Positions 42,351 to 49,796 of a DNA stretch of 64,000 nucleotides are shown here, piece by piece. The notes below the pieces were generated by a model. It did not search any database. It had not been told where the DNA came from and saw only the letters and a program-made list of their open reading frames with translations. How positions within the stretch are numbered: the stretch's first letter is position 1; each line of letters starts with the position of its first letter. The position numbers were made by a program, and so were the translations under genes. Origin of the DNA: Pseudomonas fluorescens (lineage in GTDB: Bacteria > Pseudomonadota > Gammaproteobacteria > Pseudomonadales > Pseudomonadaceae); the NCBI RefSeq assembly GCF_902498195.1, contig NZ_CABVIY010000002.1, forward strand, positions 124,001 to 188,000. Direction: 5' to 3'.

Positions 42351-42377
42351 AACGCCCCGACTGGTTCGGGGCGTTTT
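42351..42377 (+). terminator. Terminator of pnp
   Basis: AACGCCCCGA-CTGG-TTCGGGGCGTT followed by TTGCC, 30 bases after the pnp stop. Confidence 0.9.
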
Positions 42378-42394
42378 GCCATGTGCAGAAAGAT

Positions 42395-42455
42395 CAAAAG
42401 ATCGCAGCCTGCGGCAGGGTCCTGTGTAGGAGCGGCCGCAGGCTGCGATCTTTTG
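42395..42455. repeat. REP-type inverted repeat (GATCGCAGCCTGCGGC family)
   Basis: Left arm CAAAAGATCGCAGCCTGCGGC and right arm GCCGCAGGCTGCGATCTTTTG are near-perfect inverse copies around a short loop that includes TGTAGGAGC. The element lies between the pnp terminator and tRNA-Thr. Confidence 0.88.
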
Positions 42456-42511
42456 TTTTTACGGCACGCGAAGTTGCCTGACCCCATAGTCAGTGCTAGG
42501 TTTAGCCCACT

Positions 42512-42587
42512 GCCCGTGTAGCTCAGTTGGTAGAGCAGCGCACTCGTAACGCGAAGGTCGCAGGTTCGATTCCTGTCTCGGGCACCA
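42512..42587 (+). tRNA. thrW: tRNA-Thr (anticodon CGT), with stem mismatches
   Basis: The 76-base sequence starts GCCCGTG and ends CTCGGGCACCA, with a D-arm GCTCAGTTGGTAGAGC, a CTCGTAA anticodon loop (CGT) and a T-arm GCAGGTTCGATTCCTGT. It decodes ACG. The acceptor stem has a T6-T67 mismatch, and the anticodon stem has A31-C39 besides the G27-A43 pair also present in E. coli tRNA-Thr. It is still a recognisable tRNA with encoded CCA. Confidence 0.88.
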
Positions 42588-42632
42588 GCGACCCGTTGTT
42601 TTCAGATGATCCCGAATGGTTCTGAAGGCCAG

Positions 42633-42660
42633 AAAAACCAGGCTTCATGCGGTTTTTTTG
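42633..42660 (+). terminator. Weak terminator after tRNA-Thr
   Basis: AAAAACC and GGTTTTTTT flank a small GC ... GC stem, 45 bases after the tRNA. The stem is A/T-rich, so strength is uncertain. Confidence 0.45.
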
Positions 42661-42721
42661 CGTCAGAGAGATCCTTGATGATCCAGATCCATCTTCCATT
42701 CCCCAGATCAGCGAGAACGCC

Positions 42722-43027
42722 ATGACCGTTAAAGAATTGACCCAGGAAGCCAGACACGCAGAAGCCCTTCGCAAGTACGTGCTGGACGCGCCCGAATTGA
42801 TGGATGAGATCAAGGACTTGCCACCCGATGATCAGAAAGACCAGATCCAGTGGGCCTTTGAGGATGAAGCGGAAGCCCAGGGCTTGCAGCCGTGGGAGCT
42901 GACGCTCAAGTACACCTCGAGCCCGGAAGAGTACGAGACCGAGCGTCTGAAGCTGCACAAGGAAGCGGCCGAGGTGCTGGGTGTCGAATGGGAAGAGTAC
43001 TGCGAGATGAATAATCTGGTGGTCTGA
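42722..43027 (+). CDS. Small acidic protein of unknown function (DUF6388-like)
   Basis: The 101-residue protein is acidic (many Glu and Asp), predicted almost wholly helical, and has no signal peptide or membrane segment. It starts MTVKELTQEARHAEALRKYV and ends WEEYCEMNNLVV. I associate this pattern with the pseudomonad family DUF6388, from memory and not checked. The start at 42722 has only the weak GAGAACG upstream; the frame is open to 42647, but the upstream part overlaps the tRNA terminator region. A perfect 26-bp REP palindrome follows it and separates it from the convergent nadC. Confidence 0.8.
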   Translation: MTVKELTQEARHAEALRKYVLDAPELMDEIKDLPPDDQKDQIQWAFEDEAEAQGLQPWELTLKYTSSPEEYETERLKLHKEAAEVLGVEWEEYCEMNNLVV

Positions 43028-43034
43028 CACACGT

Positions 43035-43060
43035 GTAGGAGCGAGCATGCTCGCTCCTAC
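43035..43060. repeat. REP palindrome (GGAGCGAGC family)
   Basis: GTAGGAGCGAGCA is followed at once by its exact reverse complement, giving a perfect 26-bp palindrome. It lies between the convergent 101-residue ORF and nadC, and probably acts as their terminator too. Confidence 0.9.
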
Positions 43061-43069
43061 AGTTTCGAA

Positions 43070-43918
43070 TCAGAGACTCAGGCGCATCGACAAGTCCACA
43101 GCCTTCACATCCTTGGTCATCGCACCAATCGAGATGTAATCCACACCGGTTTCGGCGATCGGCAGCAAGGTGCTTTCGTTGATCCCGCCGCTGGCCTCCA
43201 GTTTGGCCTTGCCGCCGTTCAGGCGCACGGCTTCGCGCATGTCATCCAGGCTCAACTCGTCCAGCATGATGATGTCGGCGCCGGCCGCCAGGGCCTCTTT
43301 CAACTCAACCAGGCTTTCCACCTCGATCTCCACCGGTTTGCCCGGTGCGATTTTGTGCGCGGCGGCGATGGCCTGCGAGATACCTCCGCTGGCGGCGATA
43401 TGGTTTTCCTTGATCAGGAAGGCGTCATACAGGCCGATACGATGGTTGTGGCAACCGCCACAGGTCACCGCATACTTTTGCGCCAGGCGCAGCCCCGGCA
43501 GGGTCTTGCGGGTGTCGAGCAGCTTCACCTGAGTCTGCGCGACGAAGTCCGCCAGGGACTGTGCGCGAGTGGCCACTCCCGACAACAGTTGCAGGAAGTT
43601 CAGCGCGCTACGTTCACCGGTCAGCAGCGAGCGGGCCGGGCCTTCGAGGTGGAACAGCACTTGATTGGGCTTGACCCGTTCGCCATCGGCGACCTGCCAG
43701 TGCACCGCGACCCGGGGGTCCAGTTGCCGGAACACATTATCTACCCAGGCGGTACCGCAAATGACGGCGGCGTCGCGGGTAATGATGGTGGCGGTGGCCA
43801 GGCGTTCGGCCGGGATCAGTTGCGCGGTGATGTCGCCGTTGCCGACGTCTTCGAGCAACGCACGGCGCACGTTGGCTTCGATTTCGGCGGTCAAATCAGC
43901 GAGACGTAGATTCGGCAT
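43070..43918 (-). CDS. nadC: Nicotinate-nucleotide pyrophosphorylase (carboxylating)
   Basis: The 282-residue enzyme converts quinolinate and PRPP to nicotinate mononucleotide in NAD synthesis. It has [35 protein letters not shown], the signature [42 protein letters not shown], and [26 protein letters not shown]. The ATG at 43918 gives MPNLRLADL. The frame continues to 44788, but that stretch overlaps ampD on the other strand and has no family similarity. It is divergent from ampD, as in many gammaproteobacteria. Confidence 0.97.
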   Translation of the reverse strand: MPNLRLADLTAEIEANVRRALLEDVGNGDITAQLIPAERLATATIITRDAAVICGTAWVDNVFRQLDPRVAVHWQVADGERVKPNQVLFHLEGPARSLLTGERSALNFLQLLSGVATRAQSLADFVAQTQVKLLDTRKTLPGLRLAQKYAVTCGGCHNHRIGLYDAFLIKENHIAASGGISQAIAAAHKIAPGKPVEIEVESLVELKEALAAGADIIMLDELSLDDMREAVRLNGGKAKLEASGGINESTLLPIAETGVDYISIGAMTKDVKAVDLSMRLSL

Positions 43919-44080
43919 AACGGGCTCCACAAACAAAGTGGTCCGATTATAGGGCCATGGCGCCGGGCAACCCAAGGCATCCACGTTGTCCCAATTGATC
44001 TGCGGTATGCATTTGGTCGATTCCAGAGGGCCAATCGCGGCATACTGGGCACCAACACAGTCGTCGTTGAAGGAATCGGT

Positions 44081-44656
44081 ATGCAGTTGGACCCCGCGAG
44101 CGGTTGGTGCCAGGACGTGGCTTTGTGCCCCTCGCCCAACTTCAATGCGCGCCCTACGGGCGAAATTTCCCTGCTGGTCATCCACAACATCAGCCTGCCA
44201 CCGGCGCAGTTCGCCACCGGCAAGGTGCAGGAATTCTTCCAGAACCGTCTGGATGTCACGGAGCACCCTTACTTTGAGGGGATTGCCGACCTGCGGGTGT
44301 CTGCGCATTTCTTGATCGAGCGTGACGGTGCCGTCACACAGTTTGTTTCTTGCCTTGAGCGCGCCTGGCACGCTGGCGTTTCGAGTTTCGAAGGACGGGA
44401 GACGTGTAACGATTTTTCCGTGGGCATTGAACTGGAAGGCACGGATGATCTGCCGTTCACCGATGCGCAGTACGAGGCATTGACGGCCCTGACCCGGCAG
44501 TTGCAAAGCGCCTTCACAGCCATCACCCCCCAGCGTATCTGCGGCCATAGCGACGTCGCACCCGGGCGCAAGACCGATCCGGGGCCAGCGTTTGACTGGG
44601 CGCGCTATCGTGCGGCCCTGGCGACAGCCGCTCAGGAAAAAGAGGAACAACAATGA
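44081..44656 (+). CDS. ampD: 1,6-anhydro-N-acetylmuramyl-L-alanine amidase AmpD
   Basis: The 191-residue cytoplasmic zinc amidase recycles anhydro-muropeptides and so prevents AmpR from inducing ampC beta-lactamase. Zinc ligands H35 (LLVIHNIS), H156 ([17 protein letters not shown]) and D166 are present, as are E117 and K164 of the active site. It has no signal peptide, as expected for cytosolic AmpD. All key residues are intact, so no derepressed phenotype is predicted. It overlaps ampE by ATGA. Confidence 0.97.
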   Translation: MQLDPASGWCQDVALCPSPNFNARPTGEISLLVIHNISLPPAQFATGKVQEFFQNRLDVTEHPYFEGIADLRVSAHFLIERDGAVTQFVSCLERAWHAGVSSFEGRETCNDFSVGIELEGTDDLPFTDAQYEALTALTRQLQSAFTAITPQRICGHSDVAPGRKTDPGPAFDWARYRAALATAAQEKEEQQ

Positions 44657-45489
44657 GTTTTCTGGTGTTGCTGTTGGCGGTGTGGATCGAGAAGTTCTCG
44701 GCCCTGCGCCACCAGATTCAGCGAGATGGCGGTTGGGTGCGCGAGTTGCACAAACTGGAGTCCAATCCCCGCATGGCCAAAAGTCCATGGCTGGTCCTGG
44801 TGGTGCTGGTGTTGTTGCCGGTCGCGCTCCTGGGTTTGCTGTTGCTGGTGCTGGACCCGGTGGCCTACGGTCTGTTGGCGCTGCCGGTGCACCTGCTGGT
44901 GGTGATCTACAGCCTGGGGCGCGGCGATTTGCTGGGCGGTCTCGGACCGTTTCGCGACGCCTGGCGGCGGGAAGACTTGCAAGCGGCGGCGCACGTCGCC
45001 AAACGTGACCTCGACATCTGCGCCGACAGCGGCGAGCAATTGCTGGAACGAGTGGAAGGGCATCTGTTGTGGGAGGCCTACCAGAGCTTCTTCGCGGTGA
45101 TTTTCTGGTATTTCCTGTTGGGGCCGGTCGCTGCCCTGAGCTATCGGCTGTTGGCCCTGGCCGAAGAACACGGGCAGAACCAGGCGTTGGTCGAGCGTGC
45201 CGGGCAATTGCGCCACGCGTTCGATTGGATACCGGTGCGCTTGCTGGCGGCGAGTTTTGCCCTGGTCGGCAACTTTGTCGCGGTCAGCCGGGTGATGTTG
45301 CACGAGCTGCTGAACTGGAACATCAGCGCCGCCCTGTTGATCGAGAAGGCCGGGTTGGTGGCCGCCGAAATCCCGGCCCCGGTGGCCGGGCCTGAGGGCA
45401 TCAACAATCTCGACCGGATCTGGGAGTTGCTGCTGCGTTCGGCCGTGCTCTGGTATGCGGGTTTTGCGCTGTGGACCGTGTTGCCCTGA
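44653..45489 (+). CDS. ampE: Regulatory signaling protein AmpE
   Basis: The 278-residue inner-membrane protein has four or five hydrophobic segments (about 1-20, 47-80, 135-165, 195-215, 258-275). The opening [27 protein letters not shown] and the central [25 protein letters not shown] match AmpE, which is always linked to ampD. Its role as a sensor or relative of CobD-like proteins is not settled. The start overlaps the ampD stop. A REP palindrome follows. Confidence 0.96.
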   Translation: MSFLVLLLAVWIEKFSALRHQIQRDGGWVRELHKLESNPRMAKSPWLVLVVLVLLPVALLGLLLLVLDPVAYGLLALPVHLLVVIYSLGRGDLLGGLGPFRDAWRREDLQAAAHVAKRDLDICADSGEQLLERVEGHLLWEAYQSFFAVIFWYFLLGPVAALSYRLLALAEEHGQNQALVERAGQLRHAFDWIPVRLLAASFALVGNFVAVSRVMLHELLNWNISAALLIEKAGLVAAEIPAPVAGPEGINNLDRIWELLLRSAVLWYAGFALWTVLP

Positions 45490-45504
45490 TTGGTAGGTCA
45501 ATCT

Positions 45505-45537
45505 AAAGATCGCAGCCTGCGGCAGGCTGCGATCTTT
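45505..45537. repeat. REP-type palindrome (GATCGCAGCCTGC family)
   Basis: AAAGATCGCAGCCTGC-G-GCAGGCTGCGATCTTT is a nearly perfect palindrome followed by TTCCG. It lies 16 bases after ampE and may terminate it. Confidence 0.88.
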
Positions 45538-45663
45538 TTCCGTTAACCTTAAGTTACAAAACCCTTCCTTGATTTGAGCTATACAGAGACAGCGCCCAAT
45601 AGTGGCTATCTGCTGCCCGGCTGCGCCTGCCAATAAAAATAAGAAATCAAAGGGAGACTTTCA

Positions 45664-47694
45664 GTGAAGAGCTTGCTCTATCCCGCCGTCGCGCTGATGA
45701 ACCGCTTGAGTTTCGGCATGAAGTTCAGCCTGATCAGTGTCCTGTTCCTGGTGCCGATGCTGGTGACCAATTTCTACCTGGTGCGTGATTCCTATCGCGA
45801 ATTCCAGGGCACTCGGGTCGAACTGCAAAGTCTGGATTTGTTGGGCAGCAGCCTGACGCTTCGGCGTGACCTGGAGACGTTGAACAACCTGGTGCAGATC
45901 AACGTCGCGCTCGGTCAGTCCGGCAAGGCCGGCAATGTCGAGTCGCAGATCATCACGCTGGAGCAAAGCGTGTTGACGCGCCTGCAAGGGCTGACGGCGA
46001 TGACCACCGATCCTGAACAGATCCTGGTGTTCGACGGCAAGCGCGATGAAATGATCGCCGCGTTCAAGGCTCAGCAAACGGAAAAATCCCTGCAAAGCAA
46101 AAGTGCCATGATCGGCAAGTTGCTGGGTAGCGCACAGATTTTTGGTCAGATCATCGCCAGTCAGGCCGGCCTGAGCCGCGACAATCAAAGCGATATCCGC
46201 CAGCTCAGCGAACTGATCACCAGCGTCACCCCATCGGTCACCCAGGCCTTGGGCGACGGTCGGGCTATGGGCTCTTATTCGTTGGGGCAAGGCTTTCTCA
46301 ATTCATCGTCAAGCACCCGTTTCGATGAGCTGTTGGCGCAGATCGAAAAGCTCCAGGCCGAATACGGCTTGAAGTTGCAGGACGCGTTGGCCTCCAGCAA
46401 GGCCGCGCGCGAATCCCTGGCTGCCCAGGCGGATAGCAGCAAGTCGTCGCTGAAAAAAGCCAGTGAGCTGTTCGAAGAACAGGTGGTGATGGCCGACACC
46501 CTGGATGCGCCGTGGCAGGCTTTTTATGACCAGGTGACGGGGCTGATGGATCAGACCTACCAACTCAACGAAGCGACCCTGAAATTCCTCGACACTCAGT
46601 TGCAGCAGCGCCTGGCGCAGAACCGCACGCACATGATCTTGCAGGCCGTGGCGCTGTCGGTGGTGTTCGTGTTGATTTTTTATCTCTATGGCGGCTTCTA
46701 CGCCTCGACCCGCACCACGCTCAAACGCCTGGGCGGCGTGATGGATAAAGTGGCGGCCGGTGACATGACGGTCACCTTCAGTGCGCACAGCCGTGATGAG
46801 CTGGGCGAACTGGGTGAGGTGTTCAACGGCACCGTGAAAAAAATCCACGACCTGATCGAGCGCGTGGGGCAGACCGTCGGCGAGGTGGAGCGCCAGGCCG
46901 GGCAAGTGCAGAACGTCTCCGCGCAAAGCAACCAGGCCGTGGCCGGCCAGCGGACGCAGATCGAACAGGTGGCCACGGCGATGAACCAGATGTCCGCCAC
47001 TTCCCTGGAGGTGGCGCGCAGTGCGGCCGCGGCGGTCAGCAGCGCCCACGGTGTCAACGACGAAACCCTCAGCGGGCGCGGCCTGGTGCAATCCCAGCAG
47101 GGCAGCATTGCGGCGCTGGCCAGCGAGATCGATCAATCGGTGTTGGTGATCAATCAGCTGGCCAGCGACAGCCAGTCCATCAGCCGCGTGCTGGAAGTGA
47201 TCAAGAGCATCGCCGAACAGACCAACCTCCTGGCACTGAACGCTGCGATCGAGGCGGCGCGGGCCGGCGAACAGGGGCGCGGTTTCGCGGTGGTGGCGGA
47301 CGAGGTCCGGACCCTGGCCAAGCGCACCCAGCAGTCGACCGAGGAAATCGAGCAGATGATCGCCAGGCTCCACAACGGTGTCGGCGCCGCGGTGAAGGCC
47401 ATGGGCGTCAGCCATGAGATGGCGAACGGCACCGTCGGGCAGTCGGAGAAGGTTCAGCAGGCGCTGGAAAACATCCTCGACGCGGTGGGCATGATTGTCG
47501 ACCAGAACCAGCAGATTGCCGCTGCCGTGGAGCAGCAAACCGCCGTGGCCCATGACATCGACCAGAACATCGTCGAGATCAACCGGGCCGGCGAGCGCAC
47601 CGCCGAAGGCGCGCACCAGACCGAAGATGCCAGCCGCGCGTTGTCGGCGCAGGTGGTTGAACTCAAGCAACTGATCAGCGCCTTTCGGGTTTGA
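45664..47694 (+). CDS. Methyl-accepting chemotaxis protein
   Basis: The 676-residue chemoreceptor has a membrane segment at about 18-38, a large helical periplasmic sensor region (about 40-320), a second membrane segment at about 322-343, then a HAMP domain and a signalling domain. The conserved tip IAEQTNLLALNAAIEAARAGEQGRGFAVVADEVRTLAKRTQQSTEEI marks the CheA/CheW contact. There is no NWETF-like pentapeptide for CheR docking at the C-terminus (...LISAFRV). The ligand is unknown. It starts with GTG (AAAGGGAG upstream). PAO1 PA4520 occupies the same place beside ampDE. Confidence 0.95.
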   Translation: MKSLLYPAVALMNRLSFGMKFSLISVLFLVPMLVTNFYLVRDSYREFQGTRVELQSLDLLGSSLTLRRDLETLNNLVQINVALGQSGKAGNVESQIITLEQSVLTRLQGLTAMTTDPEQILVFDGKRDEMIAAFKAQQTEKSLQSKSAMIGKLLGSAQIFGQIIASQAGLSRDNQSDIRQLSELITSVTPSVTQALGDGRAMGSYSLGQGFLNSSSSTRFDELLAQIEKLQAEYGLKLQDALASSKAARESLAAQADSSKSSLKKASELFEEQVVMADTLDAPWQAFYDQVTGLMDQTYQLNEATLKFLDTQLQQRLAQNRTHMILQAVALSVVFVLIFYLYGGFYASTRTTLKRLGGVMDKVAAGDMTVTFSAHSRDELGELGEVFNGTVKKIHDLIERVGQTVGEVERQAGQVQNVSAQSNQAVAGQRTQIEQVATAMNQMSATSLEVARSAAAAVSSAHGVNDETLSGRGLVQSQQGSIAALASEIDQSVLVINQLASDSQSISRVLEVIKSIAEQTNLLALNAAIEAARAGEQGRGFAVVADEVRTLAKRTQQSTEEIEQMIARLHNGVGAAVKAMGVSHEMANGTVGQSEKVQQALENILDAVGMIVDQNQQIAAAVEQQTAVAHDIDQNIVEINRAGERTAEGAHQTEDASRALSAQVVELKQLISAFRV

Positions 47695-47729
47695 ATAAAC
47701 ACTGAGTGATCAGGCGTGGACGCCAATAA

Positions 47730-48506
47730 CTACCACTCAAACAACTCGCAAGCGTTGGCCGTACTCGCTAGGGCCAATTGCTCCGGCGTGACCCCCATGA
47801 TTGCGGCCAATGCCGTGCAAATCGCCGGTAAATGCGCCGGGCTGTTGCGCTGGCCGGCGAACATGGCAGGCGCCATGTCCGGTGAGTCGGTTTCCAGTAC
47901 CACCGATTCCAGCGGCAACTCGGCCAGCACGCGGTGCATGCGCAGGGCCTGCGGCCAGGTCGCGGCGCCGCCCAGGCCCAGTTTGAAACCGAGCTTGATG
48001 TATTCCCGGGCTTCCTCGCGGCTGCCGGCGAAGGCGTGGATGATGCCGGCACGTTTCAGGCGAAACCGTTTGAGCGTGGCAATCACCGCTGCATGGCTGC
48101 GCCTGACATGGATCAGCGCTGGCAGATTGAAGTCCGCCGCCAGTTGCAGTTGTGCGTCGAACAAGGCTTGCTGGCGCTCGCGGTCGAGGGTTTCGATGAA
48201 GTAGTCCAGGCCGATTTCGCCCACCGCGCACAGTTGCCGATGACCGGCCAGCCTTGTCAGCCAGTCAGCGAGTTGCGTCAGGTGTTCGGGGCGATGATCG
48301 TCCAGGTACACCGGGTGCAGACCCAGCGCGGCATGCAAGTCGGGATCGCTCTGCACCAGCTCCCACACCCGCTGCCAATTGCCCTGATAAACCCCCAGCA
48401 CCACCATCCGCCGCACACCCAAGGTGCGGCTTTCGTCCATCAGCGCCTGGCGATCGGCGTCGAAGTCCGGGAAATCCAGATGGGTGTGGGTGTCGATCAG
48501 CTCCAC
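47730..48506 (-). CDS. tatD: TatD-family metal-dependent hydrolase
   Basis: The 258-residue TIM-barrel protein has the metal site DTHTHLDFP near residue 5, GEIGLDY near 96, HVRRSH near 131, HAFAGS near 156 and ETDSPDMAP near 205. TatD-type enzymes are 3'-5' exonucleases or deoxyribonucleases; the name does not mean protein export. Its closest kin look like the YjjV-type group. It starts with GTG at 48506, 3 bases after the fruR stop, so the two are co-transcribed. It ends convergently with the chemoreceptor gene. Confidence 0.93.
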   Translation of the reverse strand: MELIDTHTHLDFPDFDADRQALMDESRTLGVRRMVVLGVYQGNWQRVWELVQSDPDLHAALGLHPVYLDDHRPEHLTQLADWLTRLAGHRQLCAVGEIGLDYFIETLDRERQQALFDAQLQLAADFNLPALIHVRRSHAAVIATLKRFRLKRAGIIHAFAGSREEAREYIKLGFKLGLGGAATWPQALRMHRVLAELPLESVVLETDSPDMAPAMFAGQRNSPAHLPAICTALAAIMGVTPEQLALASTANACELFEW

Positions 48507-48509
48507 GGC

Positions 48510-49505
48510 TCAGTCCTGGCGAATACGCTGCTTGAAGGTGCGCGCGATGGCCTGCACGCCGGGCTGGTAATCGGACTGCTCGATGGCGGCCAGGGCCAGT
48601 TCCAGCGCTTTGTCGGCAATCAGTTGGTGCTGCTGGGCCATGGCATTGACCGGTAACGGCAGGAAGTCGAGCAACTGGGTGTCGCCGAACGTGCCGAGGC
48701 GCAGTGGGCGGGATTTCAGCGGGAAGTCATGCAGGGCGTCGAACACGCCCTGGAGCAGCACGTAGGAGGTGGTCACCAGCGCCTCGGGCAAATGCCCGAC
48801 ACGCTGGAGCAATTCTTCCATCAATTGTTTGCCGCATTCACGGCTGAACGATTCGCCGTGTTCGATCAGCACCTCGCCCTGGTAGTCGGGCAGCGCTTCC
48901 CTGAAGCCAGCGGCCCGTTCCTGGCTGATGCTCAGTTCCGGGCGGGCGCCGATCAAGGCGATCTGCCTGGGCAGCGGGTCGAGCAGGCTGCGGGTCAGTT
49001 GCAGGCTGGCCTCGCGGTCGTCGCTGATCACCGAGCAGAAATGTTCCGGCTCCATGACCCGGTCGATCGCGATGATCGGAATGCCCTTGGCCTGCAATTG
49101 GCGATAGCTGTCATCGCCGGTTGGCAGGCAACTGGCGACGATCAGGGCGTCGCAACGGCGGGCGCGGAACAGTTTCAGCAATTGCCGTTCGCTGTCCGGT
49201 GCATCGTCGGAACTGGCGATCAGCAACTGATAGCCGCGAGCCCGTGCGCCTTGCTCCAGCAGCTTGGCGATTCGCGCGTAACTGGGGTTCTCCAGGTCCG
49301 GCAGAATGAAGCCCAGGGTGCGCGTGTGGCGACTGCGCAGCCCGGCGGCCTGGGGGTTGGGCGTGAAGCCATGCTGATCGACCACCGCGCGCACGCGCTC
49401 CACGGTCGCACTGCTGATGCGTTGCTGTTCGGCCTTGCCGTTGATGACGTAGCTGGCGGTGGTAACGGACACACCGGCCAACTGGGCGATATCACTGAGT
49501 TTCAA
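48510..49505 (-). CDS. fruR: Fructose operon repressor FruR (Cra)
   Basis: The 331-residue LacI-family regulator has the helix-turn-helix MKLSDIAQLAGVSVTTASYVINGKAEQQRISSATVERV and hinge helix, followed by the periplasmic-binding-like sensor domain (LGFILPDLENPSYARIAKLLEQGARARGYQLLIASS). In pseudomonads it senses fructose-1-phosphate. The start codon is TTG at 49505, with AAGGA about 9 bases upstream. It is divergent from fruBKA, with a matching operator at 49649-49660. Confidence 0.95.
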   Translation of the reverse strand: MKLSDIAQLAGVSVTTASYVINGKAEQQRISSATVERVRAVVDQHGFTPNPQAAGLRSRHTRTLGFILPDLENPSYARIAKLLEQGARARGYQLLIASSDDAPDSERQLLKLFRARRCDALIVASCLPTGDDSYRQLQAKGIPIIAIDRVMEPEHFCSVISDDREASLQLTRSLLDPLPRQIALIGARPELSISQERAAGFREALPDYQGEVLIEHGESFSRECGKQLMEELLQRVGHLPEALVTTSYVLLQGVFDALHDFPLKSRPLRLGTFGDTQLLDFLPLPVNAMAQQHQLIADKALELALAAIEQSDYQPGVQAIARTFKQRIRQD

Positions 49506-49648
49506 CCCGTTAATTCCTTGTTTTTGCGAGCAGGCCCGACATTTTCGCCAATGCTACCCCATTCAGGCAGTCGACCCATGTCACGGCGCATCCGACAATT
49601 GGACTTCAAGAGTGAGAGATTATCGAGTAACGTGCCAATCATTCTAGA

Positions 49649-49660
49649 TTAAACGTTTCA
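49649..49660. promoter_or_regulatory. FruR/Cra operator
   Basis: TTAAACGTTTCA, extended to GCTGAAACGTTTAATC on the other strand, matches the Cra operator type and, as far as I recall, the site before fruB in P. putida. It lies between fruR and fruB, 137 bases before fruB. Confidence 0.88.
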
Positions 49661-49796
49661 GCAGGCGTATTTTCTACGTTTTAGCGCCTTTGGTCGGTTC
49701 TGCCGCGAAACTGCCAAAGACTGTCCCTGGACAAGCGCCTAAGCTGACTCATTCAAAACAATACCTGGTGCCCACAGGCGCCAAAAAGGAGAAAGC

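Noticed and set aside
43919..44788. N-terminal extension of nadC
   Set aside because: The frame is open by chance over ampD on the opposite strand; NadC normally starts at the ATG at 43918.
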